The translations under genes and the position numbers were made by a program. From contig LNDU01000027.1 of NCBI GenBank assembly GCA_001464735.1, forward strand, positions 62,001 through 126,000: 64,000 nucleotides of DNA. The letters run 5' to 3'. Below, piece by piece: positions 56,201 through 62,305 of the stretch; the stretch's first letter is position 1; the number at the start of each line of letters is the position of its first letter. The notes under the pieces were generated by a model that was given only the letters and a program-made list of their open reading frames with translations, made no database searches and was not told the DNA's origin. The stretch comes from Nitrospira sp. Ga0074138 (GTDB lineage Bacteria > Nitrospirota > Nitrospiria > Nitrospirales > Nitrospiraceae).

Positions 56201-58487
56201 CGGATCGGTTGATAGTGTCTTGACTACCTATTTCTGTCTGCCGGGTAACGACGAGTGGGAGCGGCTCTGGGATACCATGACAGACCGCCTCTATAAGATC
56301 CGTCATTGCATGAATATTGAGGGGGAAGTACAGGACATTCCACTGTTCCCTCCAGAGATTGATCCGATGTTGCTGGTCGAGGCACGGGCCAAGGGGCTTA
56401 ATATCAGCTCTTTATTAGACCAGGTTCGCACACCAGTGCCACATCAGGACTTCGGTGTTGTGTTTGAGAAGGCGTCGCGAGCAGTCCAAGACGGACTGTC
56501 GCTTTACCAACGATTCGAATCGTTCATCGAAAAATCGGAATCCCAAGGTCTAGCGGAACTAAAGATCGAACAAGAGGCCGATTGGCTCAAAAACTATCTC
56601 CGTCATGAATTGGTTCAGGGCGTTCAGTTGCAGAGTGCCATGGTCGATGCTCTGAACGTGACCTACGATGCGACAAAACGTAGACAAGATTACTACGACC
56701 ACCTGCTTACTCAAGGACTTCTGGATGCTGAGCGAGACCAACGGACAAGTTTAAATCGCGCCGCCAGCGAAGAAACGAAAGCTCAGCAAGCAGAATTGGC
56801 AGCTAATGCCTATAGCATGATTCCAGACACCTCGACTGGCACCTGTGGTGTACAGTTTGGAGGTACCCATCTTGGAGCGGCCGCCCGAGCGATTGCAGGT
56901 GAATTTCGTGCATCAAGTGCCAGTTATAGCCATCGAGCGTCGAACGCTTCACTCGCAGCGCAGTGGGACCGGCAAAAACAGGAATGGGCTTTTCAGCGAG
57001 ACCAAGCTCGAGTCGATCTCAAGAGAATTGACAAGGAGCTTGCGGCTAAGAGGATCGAGAAACGCCTGGCCGAGCTGAAACTAGAGAATCACGATAAGAC
57101 TGTCGCTAATACTGAGGCGGTGCTGACGTTCTACAAGCAAAGCTTTTTTTCCGGTGAACGGTACCAAAAAAGTGCGAGCGATCTCTATCCTGACATCTTC
57201 CAACTCTTCCATATCGCGTTCGAGTATTGCCGAGCCGCAGAAGCGAAGTATTGTTGGGATTTTGGTCTCAATCAATCACAATTCGTGCAATTTGGGTATT
57301 GGAGCCAAGGGGACAAGGGACTCTTGGCCTTCGAACATCTACAGCTTGCGTTGAAACAGGTTGAGAAGGCCTATTTTGAGTCCGATCGGCGAGATTTTGA
57401 ATTGACTCGTACTGTCTCATTAATCCGTTTGGACCCAAAAGCTTTTCTCACGCTCAAGCAAACCGGAGAATGTGAATTTGAAGTTCCAGAGGCGTTTTTT
57501 GACGGCGATTACCCTGGTCACTACATGCGTCGGCTACGGCGGGTGAGTGTCACGATCCCTTGCGTGACTGGTCCCTACACAAATGTAAATTGCACGCTTA
57601 CGTTATTGGAAAATACGACTCGTGTCAGTAGTGAGGTGAGAGAACCACATACCGAGGAGCTCGAGCGAGAAGACAAGCGCTTCCGGCATGATTTCGGGGC
57701 GATCCAATCCATTGTCACGAGCCGGGGCCTGAATGATCTAGGTGTCCTAGAACCTGGTATGGCCACTGGACTTCCGCTCCCATTTAAAGGAGCCGGTGCA
57801 GTCAGCCGTTGGCGAGTCAAGCTGCCTATTAATACGAATCACTGGCCCCGCTCGTCGATGTCCGATCTTCTGCTCGAACTTCAATTTAGTGCACGCCCTG
57901 GAGGTGCTCGTCTTGAGGAGAAAGCCTTGGGGGCCCGTGAGGCGTGGCTTGGGACGAGCACACAGAGTTTCTTTCTCATCGGCAAAGGACTTCCAAATGA
58001 TAAACTGTATCACTTTCTAGCTCCAGCAAAGGGAATAAACGGCCACATTTTGTCTTTTGATTTATCCCCAGAGATCGTGTCGAATGCATTTTCTGAACGC
58101 ACACTCAAGCTTTCTAGTTTGTCCATCATGCTTAACTTTCACAAACAGAGCGATAATGGTTCGATCGAAACTGGCATCGATTCAATGCTCTCCCATCAAA
58201 GTTCTGAAATGTCGACCCCGGATAGCCTTGGTACTGCTAAACTTCAAAGTATTGAAGCGGATCTGCGTGGTACTCCGCGTGCTCAATTCCCGCTCACTAT
58301 CGACCTCACTTCCGGTGTGACGACCACAATGACTTGGGAGATTCCGGCATCGAGTGTCTCAGAGTTACCCTCTCAACTACGTGAACCTATACCAGGCACG
58401 ACTCAATATCGATTAAAGCGGGATCTCATTGACGACATATGGATTCTGGTGAACTATACAGTTGTGCCAGTTACACCTGAAACCTAG
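47298..58487 (+). CDS. Giant Tc toxin TcA subunit with PG-binding-like and PA14 domains
   Basis: A 3729-residue TcA, clearly longer than the roughly 2500 residues of classical TcdA. Domains in order: two PG-binding-like repeats (about 1-95, 110-185); a transthyretin-like beta domain (about 220-330); the VRP1-type TcA N-terminal region with LSVLSPAAYLVDLLQFL (from 812); a PA14-like domain (about 1700-1825, GLHASYYSGVDLDSPG); and alpha-helical shell and neuraminidase-like parts. A coiled-coil/pore region (about 3210-3285, QKQEWAFQRDQARVDLKRID) and the C-terminal TcB-binding domain follow. TcA pentamers bind the target cell, form the channel and inject the TcC tip. AAAGGAGAG precedes the ATG. 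Part of the gene (about 54400-55450) has unlike base composition. Confidence 0.88.
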   Translation: MNRVTFPLKLRMRGPAVSDLQAVLQLLLDRQVIVFDNETARKKEFKALKKEQIGQTYGATTKKLVALFQYSRRLKSTGTVDKATANELNRFLDEIEAPQDPASSSQTEGRPSWRVLRLTDPVMTGADVTEVHNQLTQLSEPYRSLIQADIGPDSRHQFGDATKQAVTRLQEQYVEQLRRSSGSEHTDRHGEWWTGEWGAVDSRTASLLQTLTRERKIPFIIRGRVEYADGTPAEGVRVTAYDRDIGTSSVPLGPPEAVYITNANGIFPDIEYFSADYDAAEGQRGPTADVVFTVSTTQGVPVELQAVYRLVGHPGAKQAESKIDLIVGFPASPIESVRLVVRRSDAVAPSEYERLMISLRPLLGRGYSPDQFDEEQHRDVTFAARETGEPREFLSTLVRAWVLAKPTTMSPECFYGLLRDGPPTTVSPPSFSPEQFISDYRPGWSAKLEEAFELQLIPAALKSRLNTWLDELDEYQAKAFLHFSGDARDQVSLGDVLRFGKLPESQQIAYAKLSRDHTGDEETLWQKVEQELGWRPEQIKVAREALDLSDLVHGHKPFLQQLYDRTQPPTTRLLASWDRAQLDQLIAQVGVPRHFAESSSTAMQAYGDAIERILQSLHPSLYVSKALRRVEDTDIHAAGEWLHEMLLEPEMRQDGIPPFNLISTPATRYLAEHGDRLFHGVSPEDRQRRSSQLKRVQRAFQLSTGPTQVGTLLKHGLDSARHISSWSKEHFVAQYGPLLGGADAAGEVHSKAGYIHATLLHAYIDGWHALRVPRPGIPSLGAQHTAGLIASKLPTLDKLLADTARCSCPGELSVLSPAAYLVDLLQFLDVTLPGSSEPIVKSLLKRRPDLEHIQLTIENTNTRTPYIDLVNGILMSFIAHNGPFPFNDPKDGVITATAEELRINPIPITPEVTESERKAYTSLLGAVYPWSLPYNHWLETMRQFLSPFGVTRTALLRLFPSDEEVTTNFAIATEALSLSPQDFGAITGTHFGGASSDIGGTLPIRYGFDDRPDTVADAPLHVRPLLTSGDHRERLIDALQNFFKNVSNSSGLTPALRKDIFITGEYDEPTVKAVEAYRVAVGLPAIGGTDNAFWATFDSTGASSSSFFLSYVPLFLQQTGLSFDEVVELLTTQFFNRLFRHRVFLERLHVRPEEVMAFLQSGVTTIPSSLQTKLSGATPPVSEEEFIDWTKRHSSMLVLDSPPHALCDVSQTTIRHLEGSLLRDQDLDRLEFALRLRTKLGWSIHEIDLVLSTFPVDKLTMMLRLADIHVLRAELKLPLDQLMTFWGPLDHRAEGSLYDQLFRSKSAQALDPHYELDSVRAELKDHDEHLEDHVPLLLAALRISDADFNRCLGDPAFGVVTPTPDAVFGLKLDSDNKPLLNLANLSMLYRVVRLAKALNLSVEEFLRLQALSDINIFEKPEGQPQSKVMEFVRVARMVQSSGLTVRQLGYVWSHGDGPDSGQKLSLDASRALVGMLRSGLDSIAEECTVGEDPTGELFLTQLRKALPGDAADELYHMVYGSVTYSLPLEGAFTSGPLPPSIKSKFTYEAATKTVRFSGVMTTEERDALLAPSFIDTIPSALQTLFKDRVASLFDMPEAYVKQKLALHEKYGELTAILRQTSSLNSSSQPNVEAIRQKVVRILAPVQRIRSEDFLIQTCTDTFQIEPASIRLFLNNSTVLSSLRFGESAPAAADLFEMVGLGLHASYYSGVDLDSPGSTGAEVASRMESRVELNLSTDLPSEVTTEKFSTRWTGFLYAPLTETITFMARGRGTMRFWLNQQLVLQQPTADSFELSVGIKLEKGSLNAVMIEHAHHGEDRAFQWTWSIPNRQPEPIPSISLYTEELLQTYARALLRLDKLALLVNAHRVTAEDVWGLAHLGLFDWNSVPTTEPSPAESASFFMKWLTLARYIEVRNQITTAHGKFRDILDSDTLSTALKRFAAVTGTTESDLVTYSEAATLHPFDPMSQTYSEVPPSPTDLTWWASLRQACNIQKKTGCSASQLVEWCRVKTDVRTAPNPPETTSYAFTAQEGLQPQELCDALKRLLKAKYEEETWRVVARPLNDELRTRNRDALVAYILTLPDIRQAHIKTGDQLLTYFFLDTQMSACMETSLIASATHTVQVFVTAVLRGHFETAVPPIPASAIDRYKWETWMKTYQLWRPARDIFIRTPLYIRWNLLDRKSEAFRAFEQDLRKQDLTDAERPDLPPGHWAEKAFMNFLEKLDEVAKLEICGQYHDAEARILHVFGRTQSQPYRFYYRTLNNYTGLGPTQGEWSAWERVPLDIDIAPDEKTSGVHLMPVVWNRRLYLFWPVFRSVPADEENAKIPQEFDRVNSWDIRLAWSELWDGVWSPRQMSLQSIATRPFFQPPRVQDHLKVDIPYKYEEKYEFQDVEIMVAGRKTKQKRRVTHRHPARVQNDLLPDGGITIDKLEDYARYQEIVTEQRSVSYLPKPSEHLFYVKDRQGVLFISCFTRYLGARAKGQLLSSRKRSLTVMQSGRLTVREDIEGPTVRPTSDYVTAYDEVGIFRVGTCKVRDVDTLPAPKTGLSYNYFSEPLATWNSYLASLQPNAGYPGMHLKLADRDVLAKTSDGFLVVGSIRETGFDDKTPFFFQDPHRVYFVAPLVSKHVRVFPQWGDKVGDGKTVTIKASGGYIPLGFTRWSLEDFGGKTSVDRSGKELSKSLFPKPELIFEQHCHPQICEYIRRLNRHGLYALLSTDTQRLSDTDPSYFKVNYEPTTVVDRRYPSDRVDFDLHGAYSQYNMELFLYAPMLAHTALLNAFNFTASERFLKVVLNLTSADTSKSPIERIWQFLPFQSTQEEYLQGMLDALAYTGTENLQLLAKKSAMQDAIRDWMKDPYNPHAIARRRPSAYKEAILLDCCRFHLKKADYHFTKFTMEQIHLALQDLIIVGTLMNWKRPAPRGEQTGRVAPETYASLRAKNHLSSFSDFSVAMADLETEFPFAHSTPVVSGSTGSVDSVLTTYFCLPGNDEWERLWDTMTDRLYKIRHCMNIEGEVQDIPLFPPEIDPMLLVEARAKGLNISSLLDQVRTPVPHQDFGVVFEKASRAVQDGLSLYQRFESFIEKSESQGLAELKIEQEADWLKNYLRHELVQGVQLQSAMVDALNVTYDATKRRQDYYDHLLTQGLLDAERDQRTSLNRAASEETKAQQAELAANAYSMIPDTSTGTCGVQFGGTHLGAAARAIAGEFRASSASYSHRASNASLAAQWDRQKQEWAFQRDQARVDLKRIDKELAAKRIEKRLAELKLENHDKTVANTEAVLTFYKQSFFSGERYQKSASDLYPDIFQLFHIAFEYCRAAEAKYCWDFGLNQSQFVQFGYWSQGDKGLLAFEHLQLALKQVEKAYFESDRRDFELTRTVSLIRLDPKAFLTLKQTGECEFEVPEAFFDGDYPGHYMRRLRRVSVTIPCVTGPYTNVNCTLTLLENTTRVSSEVREPHTEELEREDKRFRHDFGAIQSIVTSRGLNDLGVLEPGMATGLPLPFKGAGAVSRWRVKLPINTNHWPRSSMSDLLLELQFSARPGGARLEEKALGAREAWLGTSTQSFFLIGKGLPNDKLYHFLAPAKGINGHILSFDLSPEIVSNAFSERTLKLSSLSIMLNFHKQSDNGSIETGIDSMLSHQSSEMSTPDSLGTAKLQSIEADLRGTPRAQFPLTIDLTSGVTTTMTWEIPASSVSELPSQLREPIPGTTQYRLKRDLIDDIWILVNYTVVPVTPET

Positions 58488-58526
58488 ATCCATCTTGCGG
58501 TATGCAATGAGTATGGGAGGTGTGCA

Positions 58527-60125
58527 GTGAACCGGATACCTTCTTCCGTTAAGGACCTCGCTCCGATTCTTCACCGTTCAGCTTCAGAGATCTGCTTCTG
58601 CGTCGATGAAGTCGAGCCCTGCCTCGAACCCTGTATCCCTATCAGGACACGTACGCGTGTGAAACAAGATATTGGAAGGCCCTTGCTCGCCTGTAGTCAT
58701 GATGAGTCGTCAGAAGTCATTCAGGCAGCTGGAGCGGCCACGCATGGTCTGGTGAATGCGGTGTATGTAGCGTTTAGCCAACATCGGCCCCTCGTGCTGA
58801 CCCCTGATGCTTTATGGATTACCCTCGCACAGGGGTTTACCCATCACATCACGAACCATGCTGAGGCGCTGCGTTCGAGCGTGGTCCGGCATAAAGGAAA
58901 AATGACCTTGCAGGCCGAGACGGTCGACCTTTCCTCAGCTCAGCACTGGGCCGAGGCCGTTGAGCAATGGAGCGAGGGGATTCGGCAGCATGTGCAGGGC
59001 GATCTGTACCAACTCATGATTTGCGATTTCAGCACGACCTCGCCCGTGATCCGCACCGCCAGCCAAGTCGTCATGATGGATGCGTTCCAACAATATTTTG
59101 ATTACGGGCTGAGCTGTATTTGCGGCATTCCCTCGATTACTGTTACAGGCACTGTGGACGATTGGGCTAGAATTCGTGAGCGCGTCGATGTGATGGCGAC
59201 GTTTCATCTCGATTGGTGGACTGATCGGTTGAAACCAATTTGCGACGGGATCATCGCGACGGTGCAGGGTGCTCCGTTACAACGGTTCTGGAAACACATC
59301 TATAGTCCCAAGGAGATGTATGGGGGCGATCTCATTACCGGTTGGGTGGCCGACCTCTTTCCCTATCTCATGCATCCCGTTACCAATGCACCAACGATCA
59401 GAAATCCGATTCTGACCATACCACGAGAGAAGTTGACTGAAAAAGACGGGATCTTGTCCGCGTCCATTCCCACCGGTCTGTCACGAGCACCGTTCACTCT
59501 CAAATCAGCATCCGCCGATGACTCAAAGGAGTTAGAGCTCGTTGCCGGCTTCCTGGGTGTTAGAGAACATGGGGACGGTGGTCAGCTCGAACCGGAGATT
59601 GGGTGGGCTGTCGTGGAACCCGATGCGTTCACCCACGTGTTGAACAAGTTCGCAGCAGCAGGGGCGCGTGACGCCACTTCGAAGCCGCAGGTGCCGGATC
59701 CGCAAGATCACCCCTTGAGAGAGCTGCGAGACGTTGGTATCCCTAAAGAGTTGGTACAGCTGATGGATCGGTTTGCCGAGGGGCAAGTGTTTTACGAGGG
59801 AACGCCTCATGCCTGGTTGTTGAAACTACCCTCAGGGCTGACCCAACGAGAGGTCTTGAGCGACAACTTCCACATCTATATGCCGGCGGTCCATTTCATG
59901 GATCTGGCTGATGGACGGGCGATCGCCTATGTGTCGTTTGCACCCAACAAGTTTGAGCGATCGTATTCGTGGATCGTTGTCGGCAGGCCAGAGGGTGACG
60001 CGTTTCGTCAGGGGAGTGTGACCGTCATCGCCAAGGGCTTCGTGCAGTTTTTTCAACGACTCCTGGGTGCCGACGGACGCTATTACTTTGACGAGCCAGA
60101 CTTTCAACCAGACGTGGTGTTATAG
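58527..60125 (+). CDS. DUF4419-family protein
   Basis: A 532-residue protein 39 bases after the TcA gene, with GGGAGG before a GTG start. It matches the DUF4419 pattern: VYVAFSQHRPLVLTPDALWITLAQGFTHH near the N-terminus, WWTDRLKPICDGI and ISGWVADLFPY-like text (ITGWVADLFPYL) in the middle. The family occurs in bacteria and fungi with no known function. There is no signal peptide or membrane segment. The tight spacing suggests co-expression with the Tc genes, perhaps as an accessory or protective factor; that is inference. Its stop overlaps the convergent DUF72 gene by a few bases. Confidence 0.75.
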   Translation: MNRIPSSVKDLAPILHRSASEICFCVDEVEPCLEPCIPIRTRTRVKQDIGRPLLACSHDESSEVIQAAGAATHGLVNAVYVAFSQHRPLVLTPDALWITLAQGFTHHITNHAEALRSSVVRHKGKMTLQAETVDLSSAQHWAEAVEQWSEGIRQHVQGDLYQLMICDFSTTSPVIRTASQVVMMDAFQQYFDYGLSCICGIPSITVTGTVDDWARIRERVDVMATFHLDWWTDRLKPICDGIIATVQGAPLQRFWKHIYSPKEMYGGDLITGWVADLFPYLMHPVTNAPTIRNPILTIPREKLTEKDGILSASIPTGLSRAPFTLKSASADDSKELELVAGFLGVREHGDGGQLEPEIGWAVVEPDAFTHVLNKFAAAGARDATSKPQVPDPQDHPLRELRDVGIPKELVQLMDRFAEGQVFYEGTPHAWLLKLPSGLTQREVLSDNFHIYMPAVHFMDLADGRAIAYVSFAPNKFERSYSWIVVGRPEGDAFRQGSVTVIAKGFVQFFQRLLGADGRYYFDEPDFQPDVVL

Positions 60126-61085
60126 AGCAGGTAGCAATGCATTCCCTAGGGCGCGAATCGTCAAGGGAGCATTCCCTTCGCTGCGGTTGTTTACCAAGAC
60201 ATACGCCGTTCGCTTCTCTCCCACCGCTTTCTTCACCAGTTCTACCGTGTCTCGGCGCATGTCCGGCAGCTCTTCCACAATCTTCGTGTACGGCTCCGCT
60301 CGTTTCTTCGCGGCTTCATAGGACATCTTGAGCGGCGTCAGGAGTCGTAAGACCGTAAAGGGCGCTGTGAAGCGCTTCTCCATTTGTTGGTGCTGGTCCC
60401 GCAACGACGGCATGTAGGACCAGTGATTGTAGACATGCGCGACGCCGTGATGCTCTAAGATCTTGCGATACTCGGGACCCAGCAAACCCGCGTTGCGGAT
60501 CTCGACAGCATAGCGAAAGTCCTTGGGAAGTTGACTGAAGAAGGTATCCAGTCACGAGCAGAACTCTTCGCTCGACATGCCGTGCCTCTGGAACTCAAGC
60601 AAGAATGGGCCAGTGTGTGGTTCAAACTTCGCTTCGCGATAGGGCCTGAGTACGAGATCATTAAATAGCTTCGCATCAAGAAACCGTGGATTCGGTTGTC
60701 CGGCCTTGGTGCCATACCGAGCCTGCTTCGCGTAGGTCGGGATCGTAATCTCCTCCCAGACCTTGAAACACATTTCAAAATCTTCAGGAATCTGGTTGAG
60801 ATAGTGCCGAAGCTGATTCGCGGTGGGTGGCCGATAGAAGGTGGAGTCATTGCCGACCGTGCGAAAGCAGGGATCACCGTTATGGAGATACTGGCAGTAT
60901 TCACCCAGACATTCCCGCGCAAATGTGGTCTTCGCATACTTCTTGAGATAGACCTGGCCTTGCCAACCCTCATAAGTCCAGGTGCTGGTCCCAAAGCGAA
61001 TCAAGGGTTGGAGCGGCATGGGTTGAGAGCGTAGCGGGCGCATGGCTCGATCCGCAATGGGCATATGTATCCATTCCGATACCAC
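60120..61085 (-). pseudogene. DUF72-family gene with one in-frame TGA
   Basis: The gene reads IRFGTSTWTYEGWQGQVY at the start of the DUF72 domain and continues in one frame to DFRYAVEIRNAGLLG and a basic C-terminus. A TGA at 60552-60554 interrupts it after SSEEFCS; the downstream part (LDTFFSQLPKDFRY) continues in the same frame. Trp or Arg is the likely original residue, so a single transition inactivated it. DUF72 proteins are TIM-barrel-like and of unknown role. Most of the window uses TGA as a normal stop, so recoding is unlikely. Confidence 0.7.
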
Positions 61086-61207
61086 TCTGTACCCAAAGCG
61101 ATACAGCTACACACTGTGGCCTCCGGATAATATATCTTGAATCGCACAGTATGCCCTGAGGTATACGTATTGCATCTAGTCTAACACGATTCACCAAAGG
61201 AGAACAC

Positions 61208-62188
61208 ATGGGTTTCTTTCGTCTTCAAGCTGCTCTCCTGTATTGCGTGCTATTTGTCAGCAGTCCCGCTACGAGCAATTCTCAGACACCTAGTGGCTCT
61301 ACCACCATCTCGCCAAACAGGGTCACCCAAGTTTGGGGGGACAAGGCGGTCAGAGTATACCTAGAGCGCAGATCGCCTTGCATAGCAGGTGATTCATGCA
61401 CTCGCCATGCATTGATTTTCATCCATGGCCTTATGGGATCCAGTGAGACCTGGAAGTATGGCCAAACTTACTGGCCAGCATTGCTCGCGTCAGACAAAGC
61501 GGTCGATGATTTTGACATTTATCGTATCGACTATGAGACAGGCATCCTAACGGGTGCGTCGATGTACGAAGTCAGGGGCTCACTAGCAGGGGCGATGAAT
61601 GCAGTCCCAGCCATGAAGAGTTACGAAACCATACAATTTATAGCTCATAGTTTAGGTGGCAATATTGTGAGAGATCATCTGGTATATCTTAAGACGCAAT
61701 GGGGTCACGGAGCTCTGAATCAATTCCGGCAGATGGTTCTCATCGGATCACCAGGTGAAGGCTCTTATCTAGCGACTATACCCAAGCTTGCAACCAACAA
61801 CCCTCAGCTACGAATCCTAGTACCTCACAATAAAAACGACTATCTGGGGCTCTTGAATGATACCTGGAGAGCAATGATTTTGAAGAGGGGGCGGGCTCGT
61901 TGTCCAACACTCTCTACGATGATAGCTTATGAGGAACTCCCCGTACCACTCATGGGAATAATCGTAAGTAAAGAGAGCGCTACTTCATCGGCAAGAGACT
62001 TGTCTCTCCTTGGACACACGAATATTAGGGGCTTCAAGCGAAATCATATTGACATTGTGAAACCAACTGGCGTTGACCACCCTGTGTATCAATGGGTTAA
62101 GCAGGGTGTCGTTGACTGTGCTGAGGGACATGCTGGAGGACCGTGTCCAAGAGTTCAGGAGTTGCAAGCGTTCTGTCGAAAACTCTAG
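61208..62188 (+). CDS. Exported alpha/beta-hydrolase (lipase-like)
   Basis: A 326-residue protein with a signal peptide (about 1-25). The oxyanion strand is FIHGLMGSSETW (from 71) and the nucleophile elbow is AHSLGG with Ser148. An acid lies in the strand after it, and His280 in NHIDIVKP is the likely catalytic histidine. The build resembles secreted lipases/esterases of the PGAP1/DUF676 type. AAAGGAG precedes the ATG. It is divergent from the DUF72 gene; substrate unknown. Confidence 0.8.
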   Translation: MGFFRLQAALLYCVLFVSSPATSNSQTPSGSTTISPNRVTQVWGDKAVRVYLERRSPCIAGDSCTRHALIFIHGLMGSSETWKYGQTYWPALLASDKAVDDFDIYRIDYETGILTGASMYEVRGSLAGAMNAVPAMKSYETIQFIAHSLGGNIVRDHLVYLKTQWGHGALNQFRQMVLIGSPGEGSYLATIPKLATNNPQLRILVPHNKNDYLGLLNDTWRAMILKRGRARCPTLSTMIAYEELPVPLMGIIVSKESATSSARDLSLLGHTNIRGFKRNHIDIVKPTGVDHPVYQWVKQGVVDCAEGHAGGPCPRVQELQAFCRKL

Positions 62189-62305
62189 TCGACGTCGATG
62201 GCCTTTGAGCCTCAAATGGTTTCTCAATTGTACCTATCACCTCTATCCCGCTCCTTCAGTCGCTCCTCTGGCGAGCGCTCCACCTTCGATAGGTTTCCAA
62301 TTGTG

